A stretch of DNA of 64,000 nt from Rhyacophila brunnea (lineage: Eukaryota > Arthropoda > Insecta > Trichoptera > Rhyacophilidae): NCBI GenBank assembly GCA_022495005.1, contig JAGYXB010001104.1, forward strand, positions 434,001 through 498,000, read 5' to 3'. Of the stretch, positions 38,428-49,600 are shown one piece after another (the first letter of the stretch is position 1; every line of letters starts with the position of its first letter). Below the pieces are notes generated by a model. The model searched no databases. It worked only from the letters and a program-made list of their open reading frames with translations, and had not been told where the DNA came from. Both the position numbers and the translations under genes were made by a program.

Positions 38428-38505
38428 CACAATGCTATGCCAGCCGCGGGATCGAACCCGTGTCTTACCAGAGACAGGTGCTGTACTAACTAGGCCATGG
38501 TAGGT
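38428..38505 (-). repeat. tRNA-like SINE head of a second type
   Basis: The minus strand has TGGCCTAGTTAG (A-box-like) and GGTTCGATCCC (B box) at tRNA-like spacing. The anticodon arm (TGTCT…AGACA) closes a loop one base too short for a standard tRNA, and repeat body sequence follows, so a SINE is more likely than a tRNA gene. Confidence 0.55.
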
Positions 38506-39129
38506 GCCATATATAAATATATGGGCAGGTATCTATATACGAATGGACTAATTATAGGTACCTACCTAAAGATGGTGTTATCACTCTAAAATGAATAAAG
38601 AAGTTAGACTTGCACTAGAGTATCACGGAGTTATGTTGATCACTATATTTTTTTTGAATAATATTATCTATCAAGTAAATATTTTTATGTTCTAAAATTA
38701 AAAATGGTAAATTTTATTTATTTTTCTGTAATGGATAGAACAAAAAATATCAAATTAAATAATGGATATATTAATTTTCGAATACACAGTGGTCGATAAT
38801 ATTTTCTTTATTAACAAATATGAATCAAAATAATTCATAAAAAATCCAAATAAAAATAAACGTTTTTTGCATTGATTTTTTTTCACGGCAACAAAAATAA
38901 TATAATTAACATAATTATTTTTCATCATCAGAGTTTCGATATATTTTAATATTGTTAATTATTATTATTAATTTTATTATTTCACTTGTGTGAAAATTCA
39001 TACAAATTCACAGAGAGCAACGTTGCGCCGGCACGTAGACTCAATGTTGGGCGTCATGTTGCGATACATTTTGTTCCCTAGTGAATCCAAGCCTTTATGT
39101 TTATTGTTATTTAAGTTATAATAATAATA

Positions 39130-39791
39130 CAGTATAACCCCTATTTTACGTTTTTTAAGGGACTGAAAAAAAAAACCTAATTGGAGGGAAAATGTAAAAG
39201 GGGGGTATTGAAAAAAAGAAAATTTAAATTTTATGTTTCTAAAAAAAATACGTTTTATTAAAAAACAACATTCAATTTAAATTTATATTGAAATATTTTT
39301 TTTTTTTATTAAAAAAATCATGTTTGTTGCATTTTTGTTTTTTTGTTATGTAATTCGCTTTCAATACTAATATAAACATTTAAAAGTGTCATCTTGAAAA
39401 TCAGAACCGAAAGCAATATGAAATAAATAAACCGCGAACTTGTAACTTGTAAGACTGATGACAGAATAATGACAGACGGAGTGTATACAAAACACAAACA
39501 CGATGCCAAAAGAAAAGATGGCGACCAATAGACCAATCACCTTGTTATGCGCCGAACTCGGGCCAATCACAGCGTCGCTCGCCGACCAATCACCATGCGC
39601 CGTTCGAATGTCACGACCCAATCATTGTCAAGCGCGTAACTCGCATATTTTGAATATTTCCGACGTAAATCGCGGGAAAGAAAAAAGTAAATGCGGGTAT
39701 TAAATGTACTGAAATACATCGGGACTGAAAAAATTACACGCAATTGCCGGGAAAACGTGAATTCCAGGCACGTAAAAACGAGGTTATACTG
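39130..39791. mobile_element. pogo/Tigger-type MITE with CCAAT cluster
   Basis: Ends CAGTATAACC and GGTTATACTG are inverted (about 22 bp with mismatches), flanked by TA at 39128-39129 and 39792-39793. 39526-39630 is GC-rich and holds CCAATAG and four CCAATCA sites spaced 12-35 bp. No transposase. Confidence 0.8.
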
Positions 39792-39793
39792 TA

Positions 39794-40432
39794 TATTCAT
39801 TGACATGTTTTGTTTTTCGAGTAAATACGTAACATTTTTTAGTCATCTTTACACGATTTAAGAATTAATTCATCCGACGCCATCACAAAACAAATTGACG
39901 TGCGAACAGGTTGACTATCGCTCTCCGACTGGTAACGTATGCCAAATTATGTCCCACCTATTGCTGAAAATTATTTGCTGTTTCACTGAAATATGCTCTT
40001 AATTGATTCTACTAATCATATAATATACATAATATATATTATTAAATACAATCCTTTTCACAATAAAGACATTACTATTACATAAAAAGACAAAATAATA
40101 TTATTAAAGTTGTACAGATTGTTTCCTAGCCATGCTTTAGTGTCCCGTAAACGCATGACGCAAGCCATGGAAATATGTACCTTATATGAAAAAATTTTGG
40201 TAAAGAGTAGCGATATATTCATTTTTATTTTGCTTATTTTTATTATATTTAAGAGTTTATCGGCTTATGCCTTATATTAATTATCGTTTGGTTCCAATTT
40301 GAACATAGAATACGACGGAAAAAGAATCTCATGTTAAAACCAATAATTATTGAAGTTTGTAACGTAAAAACATCGTTTCCCGCAAATATTGATTTGTGGA
40401 CCTATCGCTTTTTGGAATCAGACGCCTCATAT
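39794..40432. other. no gene recognised
   Basis: AT-rich; no supported feature. Confidence 0.4.
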
Positions 40433-40692
40433 CGTCACTGTTCTGGCAGAAAACACTAATTCGAAAAATGACGTATTGAGTTAGTACCAAAATGTTCCTT
40501 ATTTCAAACTTTACCGTCTGGAATAAGCATCTGCAATCTGAAATAAGCAGTCTTCATTTTAAAGTCATCCCTTTTCCGATTACTTAATAAACTCACATGA
40601 TAGACCATTATTTCAAACATTTTAACAACTTCAAAGTCAAATTACTCAAAACTAGTATTCTCCAGTTAGTGTGTTCTGCCAGAACAGAGACG
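40433..40692. mobile_element. MITE family with CTGTTCTGGCAGAA ends, copy 2
   Basis: Inverted ends CGTCACTGTTCTGGCAGAA and TTCTGCCAGAACAGAGACG. ATAT flanks both sides (40429-40432 and 40693-40696); being palindromic it could be a duplication or part of the ends. The right 150 bp match 3387-3541. Confidence 0.8.
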
Positions 40693-40831
40693 ATATAATA
40701 TGCATAGTCGACAGTTTATCAAAACAATAAATTATGTCTTTTAGACGAAACCAGTCAAATTTATTTATTAAATTGGAATGAGTACTTACTATAAAAAAAA
40801 AAATGCGTTTTATTAAATCAAACAATAAATT

Positions 40832-42742
40832 CGTGGGTCGGGATGTGTAGTCAGGTAAGTCACAAAACAGCAAAAATGAGATATAAAGTCGTATCAGACA
40901 AAGCGAACCAGGAAAACAACATTTTCGCCAAGTAACAGTTCAATATTACTTGACTGTTGTACTGTTACGGAAACCAATCTGTAAAGGTTGTACATTAAAA
41001 ACATTAAGTGAAAGTCACAATTTTTTTGAACATGTTTTGAAAAAAAAAGTGCAACTGCTTCTGGTATACTCATTCAAGAAGATGCAAGAGGAAAAATATC
41101 CCTAAAAACAAAGATAGCGAACAAGATAGGCAAATAGCAAAGACACATATGTGACTGTCAGAAAATACTTACTGCCACATTTGACAATAACTGTGATGTA
41201 TTCTCAATATTTGAAGAGTATTAGCTGTAATCCCATCAATATTCGTTTATACGCAGAAATATTCCATGGCATGAACTTAACATTCAAACGGCCAAATGAG
41301 GATACTTGCCAAAAATGCGATAAACTTATATACATATATACAAATTAAGAATTCCCCGGATGATGAAGAAAGAAATAAAAATCGTGAGGAATTGAAAGAT
41401 CATCATATCATGACGAAGCTGACTTTGCATATTCAGCTAAGAGTTGTAATAAAGAGTACTTGCAAGATTCCTCTTGCCAAATTGTAACATTTGACATGCA
41501 GCAATGTATGCCCACACCAGTTGTTGAAAGTTCCCTGGCTTTTCACAAACGACATTTTGACAGTGCATGATTGTGATAATAACCAGTGATATTGCTTTGT
41601 ATGCCATGAGGCTCTTGCTAATAGAGAAGCTAACGATATCGCTGCATGTCTGTTCAAATACTTAACCAAGGGGATACATGATAATATTAAGCATGTGATC
41701 ATGTATTCTGATAGATGTGCAGGTCAAAAGAAAAATAGCCACGTAGCTGTAATGTGCATGATAGCAGTGAAACATTCTGAGACTTGAAACAAAATTGATT
41801 AAAAAATTTTAGTCCCTGGCTACACACATATGGAGTGCGATAGTGACCATCGCATAATTGAGAAGAAAAAAAAAGACATTTGGTGGACCGATCGAACATC
41901 CTCATGATTGGGCCAAATCAATATGCGAGACTGCAAAGAAAAATCCTTTTCAAGTCACTGAAATAACTCGTGCAGATTGTTTTAACTACTCGTATCGTAT
42001 AGACACATATGGGAATAAGTTTGTTTGGAGAGATGTTAAGTGGCTTTAATTCAACAAACACGAACCGGGAATAGTGAAATTTAAAAGAACTCTCGACGAG
42101 ACGACTGCATTTTAACAAATTTCATATATAAGACGAGACAAGACGAAAGATTTGATAGACTTACTTCCATACATTTCACCTTATTATAGAGAATTTTATG
42201 AGTCACTTGAGACATCTGAGACAGTCAGGGATATTTAACCTGATACAATTGAAGAAATCCGTACTGAAGTTTAATGATAACGATGAACCTTTATAATATT
42301 CAGGTTTGTGTGCCTTTTCACTACTTAAATAACATTAAAGTAAAAATAAGTTATAAAAATTCTAATTTTAAATTTATATAATATTTTGTTCAATAAACGA
42401 ATAAGATTTATGTATAAAATGTGTTTTATTGCTAATATTAGTCGGATTTACATGAAAAAATAATAATAATACTTTGTGCGTAGTAAGGTAAGTCAATCAT
42501 TTTTTGTGCAAATCCAGATAAGTGAATTCCCTTTTTTCTAAACCAATTAAATTTTAATGAAACAAAATAGTTAGAATACTTCTAGGACATATAATTGAAG
42601 GCCAATTACATGTACTTTGATTTGTTACTCATAAAAAAACATAACTATAATTAGGGGAATGTGGGGAATTTTTTGAACTTTGTTTTTGCTATATCTCAAA
42701 ATGACAATTTGTGACTTATCTGACTCCACATCCCGACCCACG
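40832..42742 (+). mobile_element. second complete CAGQN-family DNA transposon
   Basis: Inverted ends beginning CGTGGGTCGGGATGTG, about 33 bp with two mismatches and weaker similarity beyond. 4-bp direct repeat AATT at 40828-40831 and 42743-42746. The ends differ in sequence from the element at 3643 but share the CG start and 4-bp duplication. The interior codes for the same protein family. Confidence 0.85.
41100..42120 (+). pseudogene. broken CAGQN-family protein with YSDRCAGQKKN
   Basis: Pieces in order: AEIFHGMNLTFKRPNEDTCQ with KCDKL (about 41255-41330); DDEERNKNREELKDHHIM; VTFDMQQCMPTPVVESSLAF (about 41485); HKRHFDSA; KGIHDNIKHVIMYSDRCAGQ with KKNSHVAVM (about 41670-41755); GYTHMECDSDHRIIEKKKK (about 41818); and a C-terminal part with FNYSYRIDTYGNKFVWRDVKWL. 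It follows the same order as the element at 3.6 kb: Asp in FDMQ / YDLQ, Asp in YSDxCAGQ, acids in ECDSDHRIIE. Multiple stops and frameshifts; inactive. Confidence 0.8.
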
Positions 42743-42746
42743 AATT

Positions 42747-43312
42747 ATGTTCATGGTACATGGCTTTTGATAATTGAAAGATCTGCTATTTTATTAATTC
42801 TAATTTCCTGACATTGGTTCATACCCATCAAATAAAATGTTTGAAATTACACAATATATTATGTAAATTTAATAATTACAAATTATTAGTAACATCAAAT
42901 TTAAATATTCTACGATTGCTTTATCATTTGTTTATTTGAACAAATACACACATTGCGGATACAGTATCTTTAGCATTTGGACAATATCACTTGAATTGTT
43001 AGTGTCAGCTTGTGTCGTTCACCCTGTCTTGTCTTTTAGACATGCCGCTATGGAATATTAAAGCAAATCATCCGGGTTATGATCCTCAGTCATGAGGTCC
43101 TGACGAAGAAAACGATAAAGCTATAATCTATTTAACTACTTAAATAATTTGTATTTTTTTCATTTCTGGTGTGGTCTGGACCCGAAAACTCCCTCCCTTG
43201 TGTGCCTTGTATGCGTGCCTGCGTGATTTTTTTTTTCTGTGAAGTATATTTGCATCCACAGGGTTAACAAAAACTCTCGTGTCATCCGCCTTTTTGACAG
43301 ATGCATGGCAAG
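42747..43312. other. no gene recognised
   Basis: Upstream flank of the zinc-finger gene; no clear promoter element. Confidence 0.4.
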
Positions 43313-43483
43313 TATAAATCCACTTATTTACATCATCATCATCATTATCAGCCTGAATCTATCCACTGCTGGATGAAGGCCTCTTCAAGCTGCTTCCACT
43401 TCTCTCGGTCCTGTGCGTTGCGTTGCCATGTACTTCCACAGAACTTTATCATTTCATCGATCCAGCGGCCTCTAGGTCTTATT
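43313..43483 (-). repeat. LINE 3' end (minus strand)
   Basis: The minus strand reads RPRGRWIDEMIKFC, GSTWQRNAQDREKWKQLEEA and FIQQWIDSG then a stop, followed by a TGATGATGATGATG tail: the C-terminus of an RTE/CR1-like LINE, about 130 bp upstream of the zinc-finger gene start codon. Confidence 0.75.
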
Positions 43484-43615
43484 ATTTATAGGTATGTCTA
43501 ATCATAGGGTGTCAAAAGTTTATATGTATTTTTTTTATAATTAGTAATAACTTTTAGGGTTGTGGAGTCATACTTTCGAAACGTGTTCACCAGAAGGTTT
43601 AACATTTCATTCGTA

Positions 43616-46600
43616 ATGCCAAAAGAAAAAGACAGTGAGAAAGATCATTGTTACAGGTAAATAAACACGGAATATATTTATATATAAGTAATACATTTTC
43701 AACTGACACGAAAAATATTATTTCCATCTGTTTATACTAAAAATTTAATGACAATAATTATTTATTGAAGACATAAACTAATTAAGACTTCTAAGAAAAT
43801 TCTCTAATCAAAAATGCCTTTCCGCCAGGAATTGGCAACTGTTGAATTGATTTTTTTAAACTTTTATATATTTTTATGTAATAAAGTGTCTTCTTTTTCA
43901 GGTGTGCCAACCCAAAGAAATCATCGACTCTTTCAATAAAACGAGAGACAGAAAATAGTAATAGTGATGATCTGGATTTGAAGGTAAATATATTACAAAT
44001 ATAAGAAATAAAAGATCTATAATTGTGTATTTTTTGATAAGAAATTTATTGATATTGTTTGTAGATATTGGAAATGTCATATCCTCCCGGAGAGCATTTT
44101 CTGTTTGCACCGATCCCCTCGTGGAGAGAACCAATCGGAGTTCAGAAAGAATGGCAGTCTGGTGATGATCTCGAATACATAAGCAATGACGATGTGCAAT
44201 TTGAAAATAATTCTAATCACTCCAAAAAACACCAAGATGATAAACCTACTTCGATTAGTAATAATCAACACCAACAGAGAGAGAATGTGTACGAGGTAAT
44301 TCAATTTAAACATTCACCATTCGGCTATGACATCAATGATGGGAAAAAATTGTTTATTTAATTTATTGTTCTTGGCTATTTATTGTACGTATATTAATTG
44401 AGATAGATTTTAGACCATTTGATAACCAATATATATGAAGTATTTCTGATATCTTATAATTTAACAGTTTTTGCAAAAGTTTTAAAACGTTAAACATTTA
44501 CGGAATGGTTTGGGTCACGACCGGAGTCAGACAGGGTTGCAGCCTTGCTTAGTTTCTCTTCATCATCCTCTTCGACTTCGACTAAGGAAGTCAATACCAC
44601 CTGACTGAGGCATATCTGAACGGTGAAGCTATGTGACCTGGAATACACCGATGACGCTGTCCTATTCGAGAACTCAATCGAGGGCATTCAAGAGAAAATC
44701 GACAGGTTGCATGATAACTCGACTCACATTGGTTTGAAAATCAACAGGAAGAAAACCAACATTTTGTGCAATAGCACCTGTCCTGATCCAGATTTCCCTC
44801 TGATTAGCGACGGAAAAAACATTGAGAGCAACGACAGCTTCAACCCCATCACAGGATATACCATTTTGCAGAGAGCGCTCGCTATCCGAATGGGAATGGC
44901 TGGAGCAACATGCAACTCGATGCGGAGTATCTGGGATTGTACTCTGTCAAAACCAAATGCCGCCTATTCGATACTTGCATTCTGATGGTGCAGCTTTATG
45001 GTAGCGAATCATGGCATCTTACGAAGGCTGAGAGCAACTGTATACTGAGCTTCGAGAACAGATATTTGCAACGGATACTGGGTGTGCGATGGAATGATTT
45101 TAGAAGTAACGAGGAGAAAAGTGAATGCACCAAGCAGCCTCTCATCATGCTGAGAGTGAAGAGGCGACGTTGGATCTGGCTCGGCCACGCGCTGCGGATG
45201 CCAGAGGAGAACCTCAACTTGACTTGCCTGTTCTTCAAGCCAACCGGATTCCGGCGTCCTGGAAGGCCGCTAAATACTATCTATATCAAGTGTATACGGC
45301 GGAGCTACAGGATGCTGGTATGATCTGGAACGATGTAAGAAGACTGGCTAGCGACAGGGATTCATGGTGGCGCCACATGGTGTCCATATGCTCCAACTAA
45401 GGGACGGATATGGCCGAAGAAGATGAAGAAACGTTTTTGTGTTTAGTATCTACAGCAAAGGTTTAATTAATTCTTTCCGCTGACCTATATATTATTTTTT
45501 AGGAGTTACAGCATCCAGAATTGCAAACTACGGAATCGTCAAATATATTACAAGGCGCAGAATATCAATCGATGCAGTCGCAGCACCCCCATTTGCACCA
45601 TCTTCTCTCTCTGAATAACTCACACGTTCAAGTACCGTCCACTCAACACAGCCAACATATGAATCTACTGAATCCAAACCAGAATATGAACATGCACTCG
45701 ACTAACAACTATATCATACATTCCCAACAACACATTCAGCTAAATCAAAATGGTAATATAAATGAAAGCAATGGTCTCAATTCTTATGCTAGTATTCTAA
45801 ACACTGACGGCAATTCCCTGCATATTTCAAATGGCGGCAACAGTGTCCATGGTCATTTAAATGGAAATGGTATTTTAAACAACACTAGTATGGCGTTAAA
45901 TAGTATTTGCAACGACGCACAGTGTAATGTTATTCATTTAGAAAACCATTATGGAAGTCTTCACGATGCAGAAGATATTGACCACCAACAGAACGGAAAT
46001 CAAAGTAATATGACGGATAATTCTAATAACGATGCAATTCAACGGGATTATCAAATAATAAGGTGTGTATACAACCATTTGAAGGCCCTATGCATAGTTA
46101 TATTAATGGAAATATGCTTATAAATTATGTAGACAATTTTTGCGTGCATAACGAATCAAACGAGCGGCTACCCTAGTGGCAAAATTGAAATAGAATTGAT
46201 AGCTATCAAATAAATACACTTTAGTAAAATGAAATCATGTAAATATATTATTGCATGTCATTTAATAATTTCAGACACATTTCAATTGTATTTTGAGTGT
46301 CAATTATCTACATAAATAATCAAAAACGACCATTGGAATGAATAATTTGAATGCATTTAGTCCGTATGTATAATATATGAATTAAGAACACAAAAAGCAT
46401 GTTGTCATTTCAATAATGAATAAAAATAATGATATGTACACACTATCTGCAGTGTGCATTTATACAAATAAACCACTGATAAAGCAACCATTGAATTATT
46501 TAAATTTTATTCAATTTATTTTGTAAAAATTTTATACTATATACATACTACTTACTATTGTATGTATGTGTATATCAAAATATTTTTAAAACATTGAAAT

Positions 46601-49600
46601 TTTTGCATTTGGCCCTAAGATTAGAATATGTCGTAATTGAAATTTGTAATTAGGCGTTTATTTAATTTTATTTCAGCTTATCTAGTCATCATTCGAGTAA
46701 TCCAAAAACTTCTAGTAAAGCGTCACAACAGAAAGGATTATACAAATGTATGGCGTGCCGATTAACATTTAGTGCCAGAAGTACATATTACATTCACAAA
46801 AAGCGCCATACAGATAGCAAGTAAGTTTCTTTTTTATTTTATTGACTAATTTCCTTATGAAAATTGACTTGAATTGAATTTATTATTAGGTTTCAAATTA
46901 ATTTGCCACTGTCATCTATCTAGTTTTGACAATTTTAAAACAAAGTACAGTAGAATCTCACTAATTTGACATGAAAAACCTGAAAACTTCTACATATTAT
47001 GTACATTTATGCTTTTATGCTTACATATTATGAATTTTTCTTTCTTTCTATTATTTACCAAAATTATTTTTTCTCATACTCAAACCGTGCTTAAAAACTC
47101 TCTTCCTCCACCTTGCCATGTCTCAGATAATACCGGATTAGTGAAACTAAGAAAAATGGCAAGAGTAATGTCTTTCTCTGAAATCGTGAGGGTACAGGTT
47201 TGAATCCCGCGTCTTGTTAAAAAATTTTGTGTCCTTGATCCAAAGCAAAAACCCAATGGGTTGCAAGAATGCCTAATGATCACTCCTTGTATAAAAGACA
47301 GTTAATGACATAATATCCATTCTGTGGAGGTCATTAATATAGGTACCTACATGATACCATTTCATATTATGTCGAAGACATCTGGTATAAATTTGTGATC
47401 ATTTTGCAGTTTTATCATTATTGAGTTAATGATTCCAAGTGATTCTAGATGCATCAACATAAAGAAAAATAATACCTCAATCATGAATCAATTAAATCAC
47501 TTCAAACAATATAAAAATCACTATAGGGTGAATTCTGTTCTGGCACCAAGGCTAACTAACCAATCGGGAATCCGTATTTCTCACTATCAAGGCGAATTTC
47601 GCATTTCGGGAAGTCATAATGAGTTTTAAAAATATTGTAAATCGACATTGTCAGTCATTCATAGAAATTCATAATTGTTTTGTTATTACGAAAAATAGTG
47701 CTCTAGTGGTTTTTTACATTTTTTTTTCAAAAAATGTGAAAGAAAAAATTCTTGAATGTGAGTTATAACTCCAGGCAACACAAATCTATTTTTACGATAA
47801 ACATCTACCTATATTATAGCTGTAGACGTGTTGGCAAAATATAACTATAATGATGTATGTATACAAATTAACACAGTTTACAAAATGACCTATATTACAA
47901 TGCTGGAAAAGAATGAAATTTGTTTGAGCGGTCTGGGGCAGGCTAAACAAATGTTGGGGCATGGTGGCCCTTTATTAAACACACTTTATTTTTTACATTG
48001 TAATGTCATTTTATTAAGAATTTGTTGAATTGTTTTGTTATCAGGATGTTGGAGTGCGAACATTGTGAGAGGAAATTTAGACGGCAGGATGCGTTTAAGC
48101 AACATCTGCGCACGCACACTAATGCAAAACCTCACCAATGTCCTGAATGTGATCAATCCTTTGGTCATAGAATAAACCTTGATATACATATGGCCAGACA
48201 CAAACAGATTCAGGAAAGTCAGGATTATAAAAACAAGTGTCAGCTTTGCTTGAAGTTTTTTTCATCCAAAGAGGAGCTTGATAAACACACAGGTCGGTTG
48301 ACATTCTATGATCTTTAAGAGTACAAGTAAAATTTTGGTCAAAGCAGGTTACGAATGTGCATATTAGATTACATGACTTTTTTATGACGATCTAATCTTT
48401 TTAGTAAAATTATCTATTCAGCCAAATTTGAATGCCTAATTACATGGACAGCAATTTGTGGCATTATGTACATATAACTACATTTGTCAGCTACGAAATA
48501 TAAATTTGTTTATCATGTTTACAGAGTGGCATAAGATACCGGTGATCCAATCCATCGATGGGAAAAAAACAAACGAATGTGACATATGCCGTAAAACATT
48601 TGCATCGGGCCAATCGCTCAATGTGCACAAGAAATTACATTCTGACAGCAAGAGTTTTATTTGTGAGGTGAACTGATTATTATTAAAGTGTGTAACACAG
48701 TACAACTAACCATTAAAATTAAGTTGGAATGTCTTTATACCTCGTTTACACGTGCATGGATTTACTGTTCACAGTAAGAAAATGTATGGGTAAACATGTA
48801 TTATCCTGCAGTTGGCAAGATTGCGTGCATGAATCAAACAAGTTTGGAAGCTTCTGAATTTTAATGCGCAAGTAAGATGTGTGCCTGTGCAGTAGAACGA
48901 TAATGGCGAACCTGCCGGTAAAAAAACCAACTACTCATTTTGAGGTTAACCGATTTTCAATACGTCCTGTCAAATAGTGCTATAAAATGACAACATCGCG
49001 CATCGCTTACTCTTGAAGAATGAGATTGGAGAGACAGTCAGTACTTTTACATGTAAACAGTTATTGTCACGATAGTTTAAAATAAGCAGTTTTGCTGACA
49101 GTAAATCCATGCACGTGTACAGGGGCTTTTAGGACAAGTGAAGATAGCTATCTTCAGCATTCAAATAACTTTTGTCACCGCTTCCATTACAGTGGACACA
49201 TTTTGAGGCATACGATTAAAATATAAACTAAATTTTTGTTTTTAAAAGTAAATAGAAAACTAGAAAAATACATGAAAACCATGAATAATTACTTTAAAAT
49301 TTCTGATACATTCGTTAGGATTTATTAAACTATTTTTCAATAGTAAACAACCATAAAATATTATTTGTATTAATACAATGATAACCTTCAAACAACACAC
49401 ATTTTACAATAGTTTTTTTTTTAAATTATAGATGTGTTTTTGAATAATAATTAAAACACTGTAAAATGTAAATTACATATCAGTTAACCATATTAAATTG
49501 TACACTTCATATTGTTGCACGATGTCCTTAGTAGCACTTGACTGCACTTCACGTTAAAAGATCGTATTATTTATATTAATTTAAGGTATGCAATATTGAT

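Larger units (their letters stand above)
36781..39129. other. AT-rich region without a recognised gene
   Basis: Short frames only. Two related stretches around 37923 and 38363 share AATGGTT…AGCCATTCGCC…TTCATT and look like repeat bodies. 37840-37880 resembles the hAT MITE interior (TATCGTACATAGTACGCG). Confidence 0.45.

Noticed and set aside
38428..38505. Possible tRNA gene on the minus strand
   Set aside because: A and B boxes are present, but the anticodon loop is one base too short and repeat-like sequence follows; called a SINE head.
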